A stretch of 64,000 nucleotides of DNA from Bacteroidota bacterium (GTDB taxonomy: Bacteria; Bacteroidota; Bacteroidia; Chitinophagales; Chitinophagaceae), in contig JAPLEJ010000040.1 in the NCBI GenBank assembly GCA_026391435.1, forward strand, positions 106,554-170,553, given 5' to 3'. A program made the translations under genes and the position numbers. Each line of letters begins with the position of its first letter. Position 1 is the stretch's first letter. This document shows positions 27,837 to 37,051 of this stretch, piece by piece. The notes beneath the pieces are model-generated. The model did not search any database. It was not told the DNA's origin and saw only the letters and a list, made by a program, of their open reading frames with translations.

Positions 27837-29678
27837 TTATAATTTTTCGATTGCGTCTACTAATTCATGTTTTGCAATCGGGCTTCCCATGATTCTATTA
27901 AATCCTTTTGCATCCACAAAATATTTATCTCTAATAATTTTAATAAGCTGCCCATTATTGATTTCAGGGATTAATACTGTTTCAAAATTTTTCAAGATAT
28001 CTCCTAAATTTTTAGGGAATGGGCGCATGTACTTAATATGAGCATGACTTACATCTTTGCCTTTGGCTTGTAATTCTTGTACTGCACTTTTAATGGTACC
28101 ATAAGTAGATCCCCATCCTAATACCAATATCTTTCCTTTTTCATTACCGCTATCAATAGTTTGTAAAGGAATATAATCTGCAATTTTTTCAATCTTAGCT
28201 TCTCTAGTTTTTACCATGAACTCATGATTTTCTGAATCATAGCTCACATTACCTGTTTCGGCTTGTTTTTCCAATCCACCAATACGGTGCTCTAAACCTG
28301 GTGTTCCTGGAATAGCCCATGGTCTTGCTAATTTTTCGTTTCTCTTATATGGAAGGTATTTTTCTTCTCCTTCGTCTAAGCTTGTTTTAAATTTCACTTC
28401 GATTGCAGGAAGATCACTTGCATTTGGGAATTTCCAAGGTTCAGCACCATTGGCAATATAACCATCGCTTAATAAAATGACTGGTGTCATATGTTGCAAT
28501 GCAATACGCACGGCTTCAAATGCCATCTGAAAACAATCACTTGGTGTTGAAGCTGCAATGATTGGAATAGGTGCTTCACCATTTCGTCCATAGTAAGCTT
28601 GCATCAAATCACTTTGTTCAGTTTTAGTAGGTAAACCTGTTGAAGGACCTCCTCTTTGAATGTTGACAATCACTAATGGAATTTCTAACATCATTGCTAG
28701 TCCCATGGCTTCGGTTTTTAATGCCATACCTGGTCCTGACGTGGTAGTCAATCCAATGGAGCCTCCGTAGCTTGCACCAATCGCTGCAGCAATACCTGCA
28801 ATTTCATCTTCAGCTTGAAAAGTACGGATTCCGAAATTTTTATATTTACTTAGTTCATGTAAAATATCAGTAGCGGGTGTAATAGGGTAAGAACCTAGAA
28901 ATAATGGAAGACCACTTTTTTGTGACCCTGCAATTAAACCCATCGACAAGGCTTGGTTTCCCATAATGCTACGGTAATGACCAGGCTCCATTTTAGATTT
29001 TTCAACCCTGTATCGAGTGCTAAATAATTCTGCAGTATCACCATAGTTATATCCCGCCTTTAATACATCCACATTACTATTAAATATATTAGGCTTTTTA
29101 CCAAATTTATCTTTTAAAAACTCGATGGTATTGTCTAGACTACGATTGTATATCCAATAGATTAAACCCAATACAAACATATTTTTTGCACGTTCTCTTT
29201 CTTTATTCCCTAATTCAGTATATTCTTTTAATGCTTCACGTGTTAATTTGGTAACATCCACTTTTGTTAATTCATAACCATCTAAGCTTCCATCTTCTAA
29301 TGGATTCACACCATCGCTATAGGCAGCTAAGCGTAAATTTTTAGTATCAAATCCTTCAAGATTGGCGATGATTTTTCCACCTTTTTTTAAACCTTTTAAA
29401 TTTACTTTTAAAGCGGCAGCATTCATAGCAACTAATACATCACAAACATCACCAGGAGTGTATACTCTGTTTGAACTAAAATGAATTTGAAATCCACTCA
29501 CTCCAGGTAGGGTTCCTAATGGAGCTCTGATTTCGGCAGGGAAGTCGGGGAAGGTAGCTAAATCAATTCCTAATAGCGCTGTGTTATTTGTAAACTGTTG
29601 ACCAGTTAATTGCATACCATCACCACTATCTCCGGCAAACTTGATCACCACATCCTGTAAAAGCACTTCATTTTGCAT
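27837..29678 (-). CDS. korA: 2-oxoacid:ferredoxin oxidoreductase, fused gamma/alpha subunit
   Basis: A 613-residue KorA-type protein: an N-terminal gamma domain (~1-200, 'DVVIKFAGDSGDGMQLTGQQ') fused to the alpha domain (~215-613, 'SYPITPATDILHELSKY', 'AEDEIAGIAAAIGASYGG', 'TTSGPGMALKTEAMGLAMM', 'NIQRGGPSTGLPTKTEQSDL'). With a TPP-binding beta subunit it would convert 2-oxoglutarate (or another 2-oxoacid) and CoA to the acyl-CoA, reducing ferredoxin. The beta subunit gene (korB) is not next to it: downstream is the convergent nth, upstream a divergent gene. Substrate assignment to 2-oxoglutarate follows the family, not visible residues. Confidence 0.9.
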   Translation of the reverse strand: MQNEVLLQDVVIKFAGDSGDGMQLTGQQFTNNTALLGIDLATFPDFPAEIRAPLGTLPGVSGFQIHFSSNRVYTPGDVCDVLVAMNAAALKVNLKGLKKGGKIIANLEGFDTKNLRLAAYSDGVNPLEDGSLDGYELTKVDVTKLTREALKEYTELGNKERERAKNMFVLGLIYWIYNRSLDNTIEFLKDKFGKKPNIFNSNVDVLKAGYNYGDTAELFSTRYRVEKSKMEPGHYRSIMGNQALSMGLIAGSQKSGLPLFLGSYPITPATDILHELSKYKNFGIRTFQAEDEIAGIAAAIGASYGGSIGLTTTSGPGMALKTEAMGLAMMLEIPLVIVNIQRGGPSTGLPTKTEQSDLMQAYYGRNGEAPIPIIAASTPSDCFQMAFEAVRIALQHMTPVILLSDGYIANGAEPWKFPNASDLPAIEVKFKTSLDEGEEKYLPYKRNEKLARPWAIPGTPGLEHRIGGLEKQAETGNVSYDSENHEFMVKTREAKIEKIADYIPLQTIDSGNEKGKILVLGWGSTYGTIKSAVQELQAKGKDVSHAHIKYMRPFPKNLGDILKNFETVLIPEINNGQLIKIIRDKYFVDAKGFNRIMGSPIAKHELVDAIEKL

Positions 29679-29759
29679 AAATCTTAAATTTGAGCACGAA
29701 GGTACTAATGATAGGCTTAAAATGGCTATTTTTTAGCACTTTATTATAGATTTCTATAG

Positions 29760-29767
29760 TAGCTTTG
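29760..29767 (+). promoter_or_regulatory. Candidate -7 box (TAGCTTTG) for the polysaccharide deacetylase
   Basis: Exact TAnnTTTG, followed by CGCC, 21 bases before the ATG at 29789. The spacing to the start suits a short leader. Confidence 0.45.
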
Positions 29768-29788
29768 CGCCCATCATTGATTCATTTT

Positions 29789-30595
29789 ATGCAGTTAGGC
29801 CTAGTTTTTTATTACTTGATCGCTTTTTTTGTAAATATTATTACTTTTTCGAATACTTCTAGTATAGGAAAGCACCTTGTGATACCCCATTCTGTTCAAC
29901 AAGTTAGACCCCTTATAGATAGCAATATCAAAACCATTTACCTCAGTTTTGATGACGGTCCTTTAACAGGCACTACCAATTGTATTGATATTTGCACAAG
30001 AGAAAAAGTACCTGCCACTTTTTTTGAAGTGGGTTTACATCAATCTAGATCGGCTTTTGGTAAAAATGTATATCAGCAAATTTTAAAAGACAGTGCCCTT
30101 TTTGCATTTGCTAACCATAGTTTTTCCCATGCTTATAGTAAGTACATTTCTTTTTATCATCATCCTGATTCTGCATTATTGGATTTTTTAAAAGGAAAAT
30201 ATTATTTGAAACCTACGAATAATATAACAAGACTTCCCGGGAACAATGCTTGGAATTTAATGACTAAAAAAAGGGCTAGCGAGTTGGTTTCACCTTTGGT
30301 GAAAAAAATGGATAGTATAGGCTTTAACATTATTGGCTGGGATTTACAATGGCGTTTTAATAAAAATGGCAGACCCATTCAAAGTCCAAAATGGATGGCG
30401 ATGCAAGTTGATAGCCTCTTTTTTTATAATCAAACTGTGACCAAAAATCATTTAGTAATTTTAATGCATGACCAAATGTATAGAGCCCCTCAAGATTCAA
30501 TCAAATTAGAAAAATTCATTCAATTACTCAAGCAAAATGGGCACTATACTTTTCAAAAATTGACCCATTATCCTGGATTAAAGCCTAATATCTAA
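29789..30595 (+). CDS. Polysaccharide deacetylase family protein (NodB domain)
   Basis: A 268-residue protein with an N-terminal membrane anchor or uncleaved signal (~3-22) and a carbohydrate-esterase-4 domain. Motif 1 with the catalytic Asp pair is 'IYLSFDDGPLTGT'; the metal HxxxH is in 'ANHSFSHAYSKY'; later 'TRLPGNNAWNL' and 'HLVILMHDQMY' supply the remaining motifs, with RLPGN in place of the usual RPPxG. It may deacetylate peptidoglycan or an exopolysaccharide in the envelope. The ATG at 29789 is used rather than the TTG at 29765, which overlaps the promoter box. Confidence 0.88.
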   Translation: MQLGLVFYYLIAFFVNIITFSNTSSIGKHLVIPHSVQQVRPLIDSNIKTIYLSFDDGPLTGTTNCIDICTREKVPATFFEVGLHQSRSAFGKNVYQQILKDSALFAFANHSFSHAYSKYISFYHHPDSALLDFLKGKYYLKPTNNITRLPGNNAWNLMTKKRASELVSPLVKKMDSIGFNIIGWDLQWRFNKNGRPIQSPKWMAMQVDSLFFYNQTVTKNHLVILMHDQMYRAPQDSIKLEKFIQLLKQNGHYTFQKLTHYPGLKPNI

Positions 30596-30643
30596 ACCTG
30601 GCGGGATTAACTTTTTTTTAGATATTTAATACAAACTATTTAG

Positions 30644-30651
30644 TATTTTTG
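30644..30651 (+). promoter_or_regulatory. Candidate -7 box (TATTTTTG) for the BI-1 gene
   Basis: Exact TAnnTTTG, 24 bases before the ATG at 30676; no -33 TTG at standard spacing. Confidence 0.35.
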
Positions 30652-30675
30652 AGTAACCAATTAAATGAATTCATT

Positions 30676-31443
30676 ATGGCAATGTTTAAATCAGGTAATC
30701 CAACACTTACCGCAAAAATTTTTGACAAAAGTTTACATGAAAATGCAAGTGCTTTCGGTGTGATGAGTATAAGAGGTACTATGAATAAATTTGGATTTTT
30801 ATTATTTATGGTCATGGCTTCTGCAATGTATGTATGGAATATATATGCCGAAGGCAATGTTGCTACTGCATCCACTTTAATGATTGCAGGCGCTGTTGGG
30901 GGATTTGTATTAGCCATTGTAATGATGTTCAAACCTAATTGGGCTGGATATATTGCACCTGCTTATGGCATATTAGAAGGTTTATTTATTGGAGGCATCA
31001 GTGCTTTTTTTAATGCGATGTTCCAAAAATCCTACCCCAATATTGTATTGCATGCGGTAGGATTAACATTAGGAGTGGCACTCGCTATGTTTTTATTATA
31101 TAATTTCCGAGTGATCAGCGTCACCAATCGTTTGCGTTCAATCATTATGTCAGCAACCTTAGGTATTGGTTTATTTTACTTAATTGTATGGATTTTAGGC
31201 ATGTTTGGTGTGGACATGGGATTTGCTTTTGATAGTTCTCCATTAAGTATTGGAATCAGCTTATTTATTGTAGGTATTGCGGCACTCAATTTATTATTAG
31301 ACTTTGATGCGATCGAAAAAGCAGCCGAAATGGGGGCGCCAAAGTATATGGAATGGTATAGTGCTTTTGGACTATTGGTGACATTAGTTTGGTTGTACCT
31401 TGAAATTTTAAGATTATTAAGCAAGTTAAACTCAAGGAACTAG
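30676..31443 (+). CDS. Bax inhibitor-1/YccA family membrane protein
   Basis: A 255-residue protein with seven hydrophobic helices. The family pattern is seen in 'PAYGILEGLFIGGISAFFN' and the C-terminal 'LNLLLDFDAIEKAAEMGAP', which holds the acidic residues that gate Ca2+ leak in the studied homologue BsYetJ. The N-terminus 'MAMFKSGNPTLTAKIF' is typical of Bacteroidota YccA-like proteins. Its role in bacteria is poorly defined; pH-dependent Ca2+ leak is known only for homologues. The ATG at 30676 is preferred over the TTG at 30649, which overlaps the promoter box. Confidence 0.93.
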   Translation: MAMFKSGNPTLTAKIFDKSLHENASAFGVMSIRGTMNKFGFLLFMVMASAMYVWNIYAEGNVATASTLMIAGAVGGFVLAIVMMFKPNWAGYIAPAYGILEGLFIGGISAFFNAMFQKSYPNIVLHAVGLTLGVALAMFLLYNFRVISVTNRLRSIIMSATLGIGLFYLIVWILGMFGVDMGFAFDSSPLSIGISLFIVGIAALNLLLDFDAIEKAAEMGAPKYMEWYSAFGLLVTLVWLYLEILRLLSKLNSRN

Positions 31444-31480
31444 AGGTATTTTTGCAGGTTTAGATATAAGAATTTATAGG

Positions 31481-31515
31481 AACAGTCTCGGGTGAATCAC
31501 TCGGGACTGTTTTAT
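31481..31515 (+). terminator. Terminator after the BI-1 gene
   Basis: A long stem (AACAGTCTCGGG with CTCGGGACTGTT, two G-T wobbles) followed by TTTATTTT, 38 bases after the BI-1 stop. Confidence 0.75.
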
Positions 31516-31550
31516 TTTGGGCTGTTTTTTTTATCTGCCTATAAAAATGG

Positions 31551-31558
31551 TAAATTTG
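31551..31558 (+). promoter_or_regulatory. Candidate -7 box (TAAATTTG) for the E1 gene
   Basis: Exact TAnnTTTG, 17 bases before the ATG at 31576; no TTG at normal -33 spacing. Confidence 0.35.
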
Positions 31559-31575
31559 AAGTATAACCCTTAGGA

Positions 31576-33567
31576 ATGGATTTTAAGCGCGACAAATTAG
31601 AGGAGGACCAATTAATTTATTTTTATCGTTCCTTGCTTTTGCCAAGAATGATAGAGGATAAAATGCTTGTGTTGTTACGCCAAGGTAAAATTAGTAAGTG
31701 GTTTAGTGGGATTGGGCAGGAAGCCATTTCTGTAGGGGCTACCTTGGCCATGGATATGAATGAATGGATTACGCCTTTGCATCGCAACTTGGGTGTATTT
31801 ACGGCAAGAAATATGCCCTTAGTAGATTTGTTTAGACAATGGCAAGGAGATCCATCTGGTTATTCAAAAGCACGCGAACGAAGTTTTCATTTTGGAAGTA
31901 AAGCACATCATATCTGTGGAATGATTTCACATTTGGGTCCTCAATTGGCAATTGCAGATGGGATTGCATTGGCCTATCAATTAAGAGGTCAATTAAAAGC
32001 CACGCTAACATTTACTGGAGAAGGTGGTACGAGTGAGGGCGATTTTCATGAAGCATTAAATGTGGCGTCGGTATGGGGACTGCCTGTCATTTTTTTAATA
32101 GAAAATAATGGATATGGATTAAGTACACCTACAAGTGAACAATATCATTGCGATTATTTAGTTGACAAAACAAAGGGATATGGCATGGAAGGTGTGCGTA
32201 TTGATGGAAATAATATTTTAGAAGTATACCAAACTATTAAGGATGCCAGAGAATATTGTATTAATACCCAACGACCTTATCTTATCGAGTGTACTACTTT
32301 CAGAATGCGTGGCCATGAAGAAGCGAGTGGTGTAAAATATGTTCCTAAGACATTAATGGAACAATGGTCTCGTAAAGATCCGATTAAAAATTATGAACAA
32401 TTTTTAGTACGAGAAAAAGTATTGACCGAAATGCAAGTGGCGTCAATTCGTCATGAAATAAAAGAGCATATTGAATCTGAATTATACATAGCCACGCAGC
32501 CTGAAGCCTTATCTGTGTCAATGGAGCATGAGTTGTTAGATGTTTACGCGCCTATTGTTGATAATAACATTACTCCTTTTGAAAAATTAAATAATCCCAT
32601 TTTAACGACTAAGCGATTTATTGAAGCCATCAGTGATGCATTAAAACAATCCATGGTACTTTATCCTGATTTGATTTTAATGGGTCAAGACATTGCTGAA
32701 TATGGGGGTGCATTTAAAGTAACCGAAGGCTTTGTTGAACAATTTGGAAAACAACGCATTCGTAATACACCTATTTGTGAAAGTGCCATTGTGGGCGCTG
32801 CATTAGGTTTAAGTTTAGAAGGAGTGAAGTCGGTGGTGGAAATGCAATTTGCAGATTTTGTAACGATGGGATTTAATCAAATTGTAAATAACCTTGCTAA
32901 AATTCATTATCGATGGGGCCAAAATGCGGATGTGGTTATTAGGATGCCAACAGGCGCGGGGGTAGGGGCTGGTCCATTTCATTCTCAATCCAATGAAGCT
33001 TGGTTTACCCATGTACCTGGATTAAAAGTAGTATATCCTTCCAATCCAGCAGATGCGAAGGGGTTAATGATTGCGGCATTAGCAGATCCTAATCCTGTTT
33101 TATATTTTGAGCATAAAGCATTGTATCGAAGTAGGAGTGGTGAAGTGCCTGATGAATATTATACAACGCCAATAGGTAAGGCGAAAATCATAAGTAGTGG
33201 AGAGGATGTTTGCATTATTACTTATGGCATGGGCGTTGCATGGGCCCAACAATATCAGGAAGCAAATCCAAATATTTCTGTTTGTATTTTAGATTTACGC
33301 AGCTTAGCACCTTTGGATTATGAATCTATAAAACAAGTGGTTCAAATGACGGGTAAGGTTTGTTTATTGCATGAAGATAATTTAACCGGAGGCATTGGAG
33401 GCGAAATTAGTGCCTGGGTTGCAGAACATTGTTTTGAATTTTTAGATGCCCCTATTTTGCGATGTGCATCACTAGACACGCCCATCCCATTTAATATGGA
33501 ATTAGAAAAACAATTCTTAGCCAATAGTAGGTTAGAAGAAACGATGCAACGATTATTGACTTATTAA
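31576..33567 (+). CDS. Fused alpha/beta E1 of a 2-oxoacid dehydrogenase complex
   Basis: A 663-residue TPP enzyme that decarboxylates a 2-oxoacid and passes the acyl group to E2. Residues ~1-320 are the alpha subunit, with the TPP motif running from 'TGEGGTSEGDFHEAL' to 'FLIENNGYGLSTP'; ~340-663 are the beta subunit ('LMGQDIAEYGGAFKVTEGF', 'TPICESAIVGAALGLSLEG', 'RMPTGAGVGAGPFHSQ', 'LLHEDNLTGGIGGEISA'). The fused form is typical of Bacteroidota and is usually labelled branched-chain 2-oxoacid dehydrogenase, but pyruvate cannot be excluded. Neither E2 nor E3 is adjacent; an E2 gene lies 21 kb away at 54789. Confidence 0.92.
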   Translation: MDFKRDKLEEDQLIYFYRSLLLPRMIEDKMLVLLRQGKISKWFSGIGQEAISVGATLAMDMNEWITPLHRNLGVFTARNMPLVDLFRQWQGDPSGYSKARERSFHFGSKAHHICGMISHLGPQLAIADGIALAYQLRGQLKATLTFTGEGGTSEGDFHEALNVASVWGLPVIFLIENNGYGLSTPTSEQYHCDYLVDKTKGYGMEGVRIDGNNILEVYQTIKDAREYCINTQRPYLIECTTFRMRGHEEASGVKYVPKTLMEQWSRKDPIKNYEQFLVREKVLTEMQVASIRHEIKEHIESELYIATQPEALSVSMEHELLDVYAPIVDNNITPFEKLNNPILTTKRFIEAISDALKQSMVLYPDLILMGQDIAEYGGAFKVTEGFVEQFGKQRIRNTPICESAIVGAALGLSLEGVKSVVEMQFADFVTMGFNQIVNNLAKIHYRWGQNADVVIRMPTGAGVGAGPFHSQSNEAWFTHVPGLKVVYPSNPADAKGLMIAALADPNPVLYFEHKALYRSRSGEVPDEYYTTPIGKAKIISSGEDVCIITYGMGVAWAQQYQEANPNISVCILDLRSLAPLDYESIKQVVQMTGKVCLLHEDNLTGGIGGEISAWVAEHCFEFLDAPILRCASLDTPIPFNMELEKQFLANSRLEETMQRLLTY

Positions 33568-33609
33568 TCAAAAAATCCGCTTAAATTTTATTCTTTGGAT
33601 CAAGTAAAC

Positions 33610-33635
33610 AAGCCTACCCGTTTATGGGTAGGCTT
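33610..33635 (+). terminator. Hairpin after the E1 gene
   Basis: A perfect 10-bp stem AAGCCTACCC / GGGTAGGCTT with a 6-base loop, 42 bases after the E1 stop. No good T-run follows on either strand, so termination is likely but not certain. Confidence 0.5.
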
Positions 33636-33656
33636 GAAAAATCATTAGATAAAAAT

Positions 33657-33693
33657 GAATAAGCCTCTTAGATTTTTATCAAGAGGCTTATTC
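33657..33693 (-). terminator. Terminator of the M19 dipeptidase gene
   Basis: A perfect 13-bp stem GAATAAGCCTCTT / AAGAGGCTTATTC (33657-33669 with 33681-33693), directly after the minus-strand stop at 33695 and followed by a T-rich tract on that strand. Confidence 0.8.
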
Positions 33694-33694
33694 A

Positions 33695-34852
33695 TTAATT
33701 AGGGTTATTCATACGATACACGCGCAAAAAATTTCCACCCAACACTTTGCTGATATCTTGATTGGAATAACCTCTTGCAATTAATGCTTTCGTAAATAAA
33801 GGGTAATCAACCACTGTTTTTAATTGTTTTGGGGCAGAGTTGATACCATCAAAATCAGAACCTAGACCTACATGGTCAATACCTATTAGTTGAACAATAT
33901 GATCAAAGTGTTGCATGAGTTGTTCTAAATCGGGTTTGATCTTTTCACTTTCTGCAGGGTATTTATCTGATATCATTGTGAAAGCATATTCGCTTTGTAA
34001 GCCAGTGGCCAACAAGGAATCAATTTCGACGGTATGATTTTTTCTGAACGCTGCATCTTTTTTTGAAAAATTACTATCTACAAATCCCGAGAAAAAATTC
34101 AAGCAAATTACACCACCATTTTTCCCAATCGCTTTAATTTGATCATCTTTTAAATTTCGAGAAACCGGACAAATACTATACGCATTACTATGCGAAGCAA
34201 TCACTGGCTTTGTAGTTGTTTTAATGGCATCCCAAAAAGTAGTTTCCCCTACATGTGATATGTCAACAATGATTCCCAACTTATTCATCCGTTGAATAAT
34301 TTCTTTTCCAAATGCAGAGAGTCCTTTATGTCCTGTGTATTTTGGATTTTTTTCATCTGTATGAGAGCTGGCCCAGCTTGGTGAATTATTCCAAGTCAAT
34401 GTCATATAGCGAACACCTCTTTTATAAAAAGTATCCAATCGGTTGATATCCTCTTCAATCATATGTCCACCTTCAACGCCATATTGTGCCACTATGATAT
34501 TTTTTTGAATCGCTTTTTGTATCTGTTTCCAAGTTTTTGCTACGACTATTTTATCTGGGTTCCTCGCCGCTACTGCATCTAGGGTATCCATCTCTCTCAT
34601 TGCCCAAGCATAAGGGTTTACTTTGTCGCCATCGCACCAAATGGAAAATAATTGATAATCTACCCCTCCTTGCTTAAAACGGGCTAAATCTGAATGATTT
34701 ATTCCTTTTAAATCCTGGTCCAAACTCACTTTCTTCTCAATGCAGGCAGTAATACAGTCATTATGTGTATCCACTAGGACGGATTTAAAATGAATGGTTT
34801 GAGCATGGGCGCCTACTGTAAGGAGTAGTAAAAGGGTGCTTAAGTATTTCAT
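33695..34852 (-). CDS. Exported membrane-dipeptidase-family (M19) peptidase
   Basis: A 385-residue zinc dipeptidase homologue with a signal peptide 'KYLSTLLLLLTVGAHAQ', so it acts in the periplasm or outside. The binuclear zinc site is visible: HxD in 'VDTHNDCI', the bridging Glu in 'QYGVEGGHMIEED', His residues in 'VDISHVGE' and 'ASHSNAYSICPVSRNL', and 'GLGSDFDGI'. Family members cut dipeptides, including D-amino-acid ones. The ATG at 34852 is chosen because it opens directly into the signal peptide; the frame extends to 34900. Confidence 0.94.
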   Translation of the reverse strand: MKYLSTLLLLLTVGAHAQTIHFKSVLVDTHNDCITACIEKKVSLDQDLKGINHSDLARFKQGGVDYQLFSIWCDGDKVNPYAWAMREMDTLDAVAARNPDKIVVAKTWKQIQKAIQKNIIVAQYGVEGGHMIEEDINRLDTFYKRGVRYMTLTWNNSPSWASSHTDEKNPKYTGHKGLSAFGKEIIQRMNKLGIIVDISHVGETTFWDAIKTTTKPVIASHSNAYSICPVSRNLKDDQIKAIGKNGGVICLNFFSGFVDSNFSKKDAAFRKNHTVEIDSLLATGLQSEYAFTMISDKYPAESEKIKPDLEQLMQHFDHIVQLIGIDHVGLGSDFDGINSAPKQLKTVVDYPLFTKALIARGYSNQDISKVLGGNFLRVYRMNNPN

Positions 34853-34887
34853 ACAATAGGATTGTTTTAATTGACAACTAAAATAAC

Positions 34888-34895
34888 TATTTTTG
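34888..34895 (+). promoter_or_regulatory. Candidate promoter (TATTTTTG) for prfA
   Basis: Exact TAnnTTTG with a TTG 23 bases upstream (34862-34864), 17 bases before the ATG at 34913. Confidence 0.45.
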
Positions 34896-34912
34896 CTCAC
34901 CTAAAAACGACT

Positions 34913-35977
34913 ATGTTAGATAAATTAGAAGCCATACAAGCCAGGTTTGAACAAGTGGGGGTGGCTTTGACCAATCCTGAGATCATCAATAATCAATCCG
35001 AGTTCGGGAAGATGAGTAAGGAGTATCGTGCCTTAGAAAAAATCATGAAGCCTTTCGAACGCTATAAAAGGGTTTTAGCCGATCATCAATTTGCAAAAGA
35101 AAGTTTAAATGGGGACGATCCTGAAATGCGTGAATTGGGTAAATTGGAATTACCTGCTTTAGAAGAAGAAAAAGTGCAATTAGAAAAGGACTTAACTAAA
35201 TTATTAATACCCAAGGATCCGCAAGATGATAAAAATGCCATCATTGAATTAAGGGCAGGGACTGGCGGTGATGAAGCCAGTTTATTTGTGGGAGATTTAT
35301 TGACCATGTACACAAGGTATTGTCAAAAGAAAGGTTGGAAAGTAGCTATTGCAAGTGAAAACGAAGGAACTGTTGGTGGATATAAGGAAGTGATATTAGA
35401 AGTAACAGGGGAAGATGTGTATGGCACTATGAAATTTGAAAGTGGTGTACACCGAGTACAACGCGTACCAAGTACCGAAACACAAGGAAGGGTGCATACT
35501 TCTGCTGCTACTGTTGCTGTGATGCCAGAAGCGGAAGAGGTTGATTTTGTTTTAAATCCTGCAGATGTAAAAATGGAAACTTCACGAAGTGGAGGTGCGG
35601 GTGGTCAAAATGTAAATAAAGTAGAAACCAAAGTAATGTTAACGCATATTCCAACAGGCACTGTTATCATTTGCCAAACGGAGCGTTCGCAATTAGGTAA
35701 TAGAGAAAAAGCCATGGGGATGATGCGTACGAAATTATTTGAAGAGCAGGTTCGTAAGCAGGAAGATGAAATTTCTCGTCATCGTAAAACTTTGGTAAGT
35801 ACTGGTGATCGAAGTGCAAAAATTAGAACCTATAACTGGCCACAGGGAAGGGTGACAGACCATCGAGTGGGTGTGACTTCTTATAATTTAGATGCCGTAA
35901 TCAATGGTGAAATCGAAGAATTTATTGAAGCTTTACAAGTTGCAGAAAATGCAGAAAAAATGTTAGTGCAACACTAA
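34913..35977 (+). CDS. prfA: Peptide chain release factor 1
   Basis: Recognises UAA and UAG stops and triggers peptide release. The 354-residue protein has the stop-codon reading segment '[20 protein letters not shown]', with PST at the place of the PxT tripeptide, and the catalytic GGQ in '[19 protein letters not shown]'. Both the length and the PxT form mark RF1 rather than RF2; RF2 would have SPF. The ATG at 34913 is used over a TTG at 34871. No prmC methyltransferase gene is adjacent. Confidence 0.96.
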   Translation: MLDKLEAIQARFEQVGVALTNPEIINNQSEFGKMSKEYRALEKIMKPFERYKRVLADHQFAKESLNGDDPEMRELGKLELPALEEEKVQLEKDLTKLLIPKDPQDDKNAIIELRAGTGGDEASLFVGDLLTMYTRYCQKKGWKVAIASENEGTVGGYKEVILEVTGEDVYGTMKFESGVHRVQRVPSTETQGRVHTSAATVAVMPEAEEVDFVLNPADVKMETSRSGGAGGQNVNKVETKVMLTHIPTGTVIICQTERSQLGNREKAMGMMRTKLFEEQVRKQEDEISRHRKTLVSTGDRSAKIRTYNWPQGRVTDHRVGVTSYNLDAVINGEIEEFIEALQVAENAEKMLVQH

Positions 35978-35990
35978 TTATTTATACTTC

Positions 35991-37013
35991 TTATTTAGAT
36001 ACAGCGATACTTTTTTCCCATTCCCAAGCGGTGCGCATCATATCGTCTAAAGAATAATTAATTTTCCAACCTAATTTTTGGACTGCATAATCATTGTTGG
36101 CATAAATCGCAATAATATCACCTGGTCTTCTAGGTCCAATTTGATAATTCAATTTTAATCCAGATACTTTTTCAAAAGCCTTGATGGCTTCTAAAACAGT
36201 AATACCATTGCCTGTGCCTAAATTAAAAATATCGCAAAGGTGCGGCTCATTTTTTTTGATGGAATACTGAAGTGCTAAAGTATGCGCTCGTGCAATATCA
36301 CAAACATGAATGTAGTCGCGAATACAACTACCATCTCTTGTATCATAATCATCACCATATACTTGCATCGTATCTAATTTACCAATGGCCGTTTGTGTGA
36401 TGGCAGGTACTAAATTTTGTGGACGCCCAATAGGAAGCTCGCCAATCGCAGTAGAAGGATGTGCTCCTACTGGATTAAAATAGCGTAATAAAATAGTGGA
36501 TAAAGGTTTTACAAAAGCAGCATCCTTTATTATGGTTTCGCCCATTTGTTTGGTGGCACCATAAGGAGAAGCGGCAGGTTGCAATTCTGTTTGTTCCGTT
36601 ACTGGAATGGAATGAGGATTACCATATACAGTACAAGAAGAAGAAAATATAAAATGCATGGCCTTGTACTTGACCGCTAATTTTAATAAATGAACTAAGG
36701 AAAAAAGGTTGTTCTCGTAATATTCTAAAGGCATTTCTACCGATTCGCCTACCGCTTTAAAAGCGGCAAAATGTATCATACCAATGATACTTGGGTTTTC
36801 TGTAAAAATAGATTCGGTGGCTTGGGCATCTGTTAAATCAATGGCATAATTTTTTATTTTTTGCCCAGTAATTTTTTCGATTCCTGCTAATATATGGTGA
36901 GATGACCTAGAAAAATTATCAACAGAAATAACATTAAAACCATTTTCGATTAAATCGACAATCGTATGGGCGCCAATGTATCCACAACCTCCAGTCACTA
37001 ATATGGTTTGCAT
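35991..37013 (-). CDS. galE: UDP-glucose 4-epimerase
   Basis: A 340-residue extended SDR enzyme interconverting UDP-glucose and UDP-galactose. The NAD-binding GxxGxxG is 'VTGGCGYIGAHTIVDL', the Ser/Thr segment is 'FSSSCTVYGNP', and YxxxK is in 'SPYGATKQMGE'. 'RYFNPVGAHPS' and 'RDYIHVCDIARAH' are typical GalE. It is 38 bases downstream of the histidine kinase gene and may be in that operon; the product feeds surface polysaccharide. Confidence 0.96.
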   Translation of the reverse strand: MQTILVTGGCGYIGAHTIVDLIENGFNVISVDNFSRSSHHILAGIEKITGQKIKNYAIDLTDAQATESIFTENPSIIGMIHFAAFKAVGESVEMPLEYYENNLFSLVHLLKLAVKYKAMHFIFSSSCTVYGNPHSIPVTEQTELQPAASPYGATKQMGETIIKDAAFVKPLSTILLRYFNPVGAHPSTAIGELPIGRPQNLVPAITQTAIGKLDTMQVYGDDYDTRDGSCIRDYIHVCDIARAHTLALQYSIKKNEPHLCDIFNLGTGNGITVLEAIKAFEKVSGLKLNYQIGPRRPGDIIAIYANNDYAVQKLGWKINYSLDDMMRTAWEWEKSIAVSK

Positions 37014-37051
37014 GTTGAAAATTTAGTATTCAAAGTAACGAAAAAATATCC

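Noticed and set aside
33610..33693. Two adjacent palindromes that might look like insertion-sequence ends or a CRISPR fragment
   Set aside because: The two hairpins differ in sequence and lie between convergent genes; they fit terminators. There are no spacers, transposase or target duplications.
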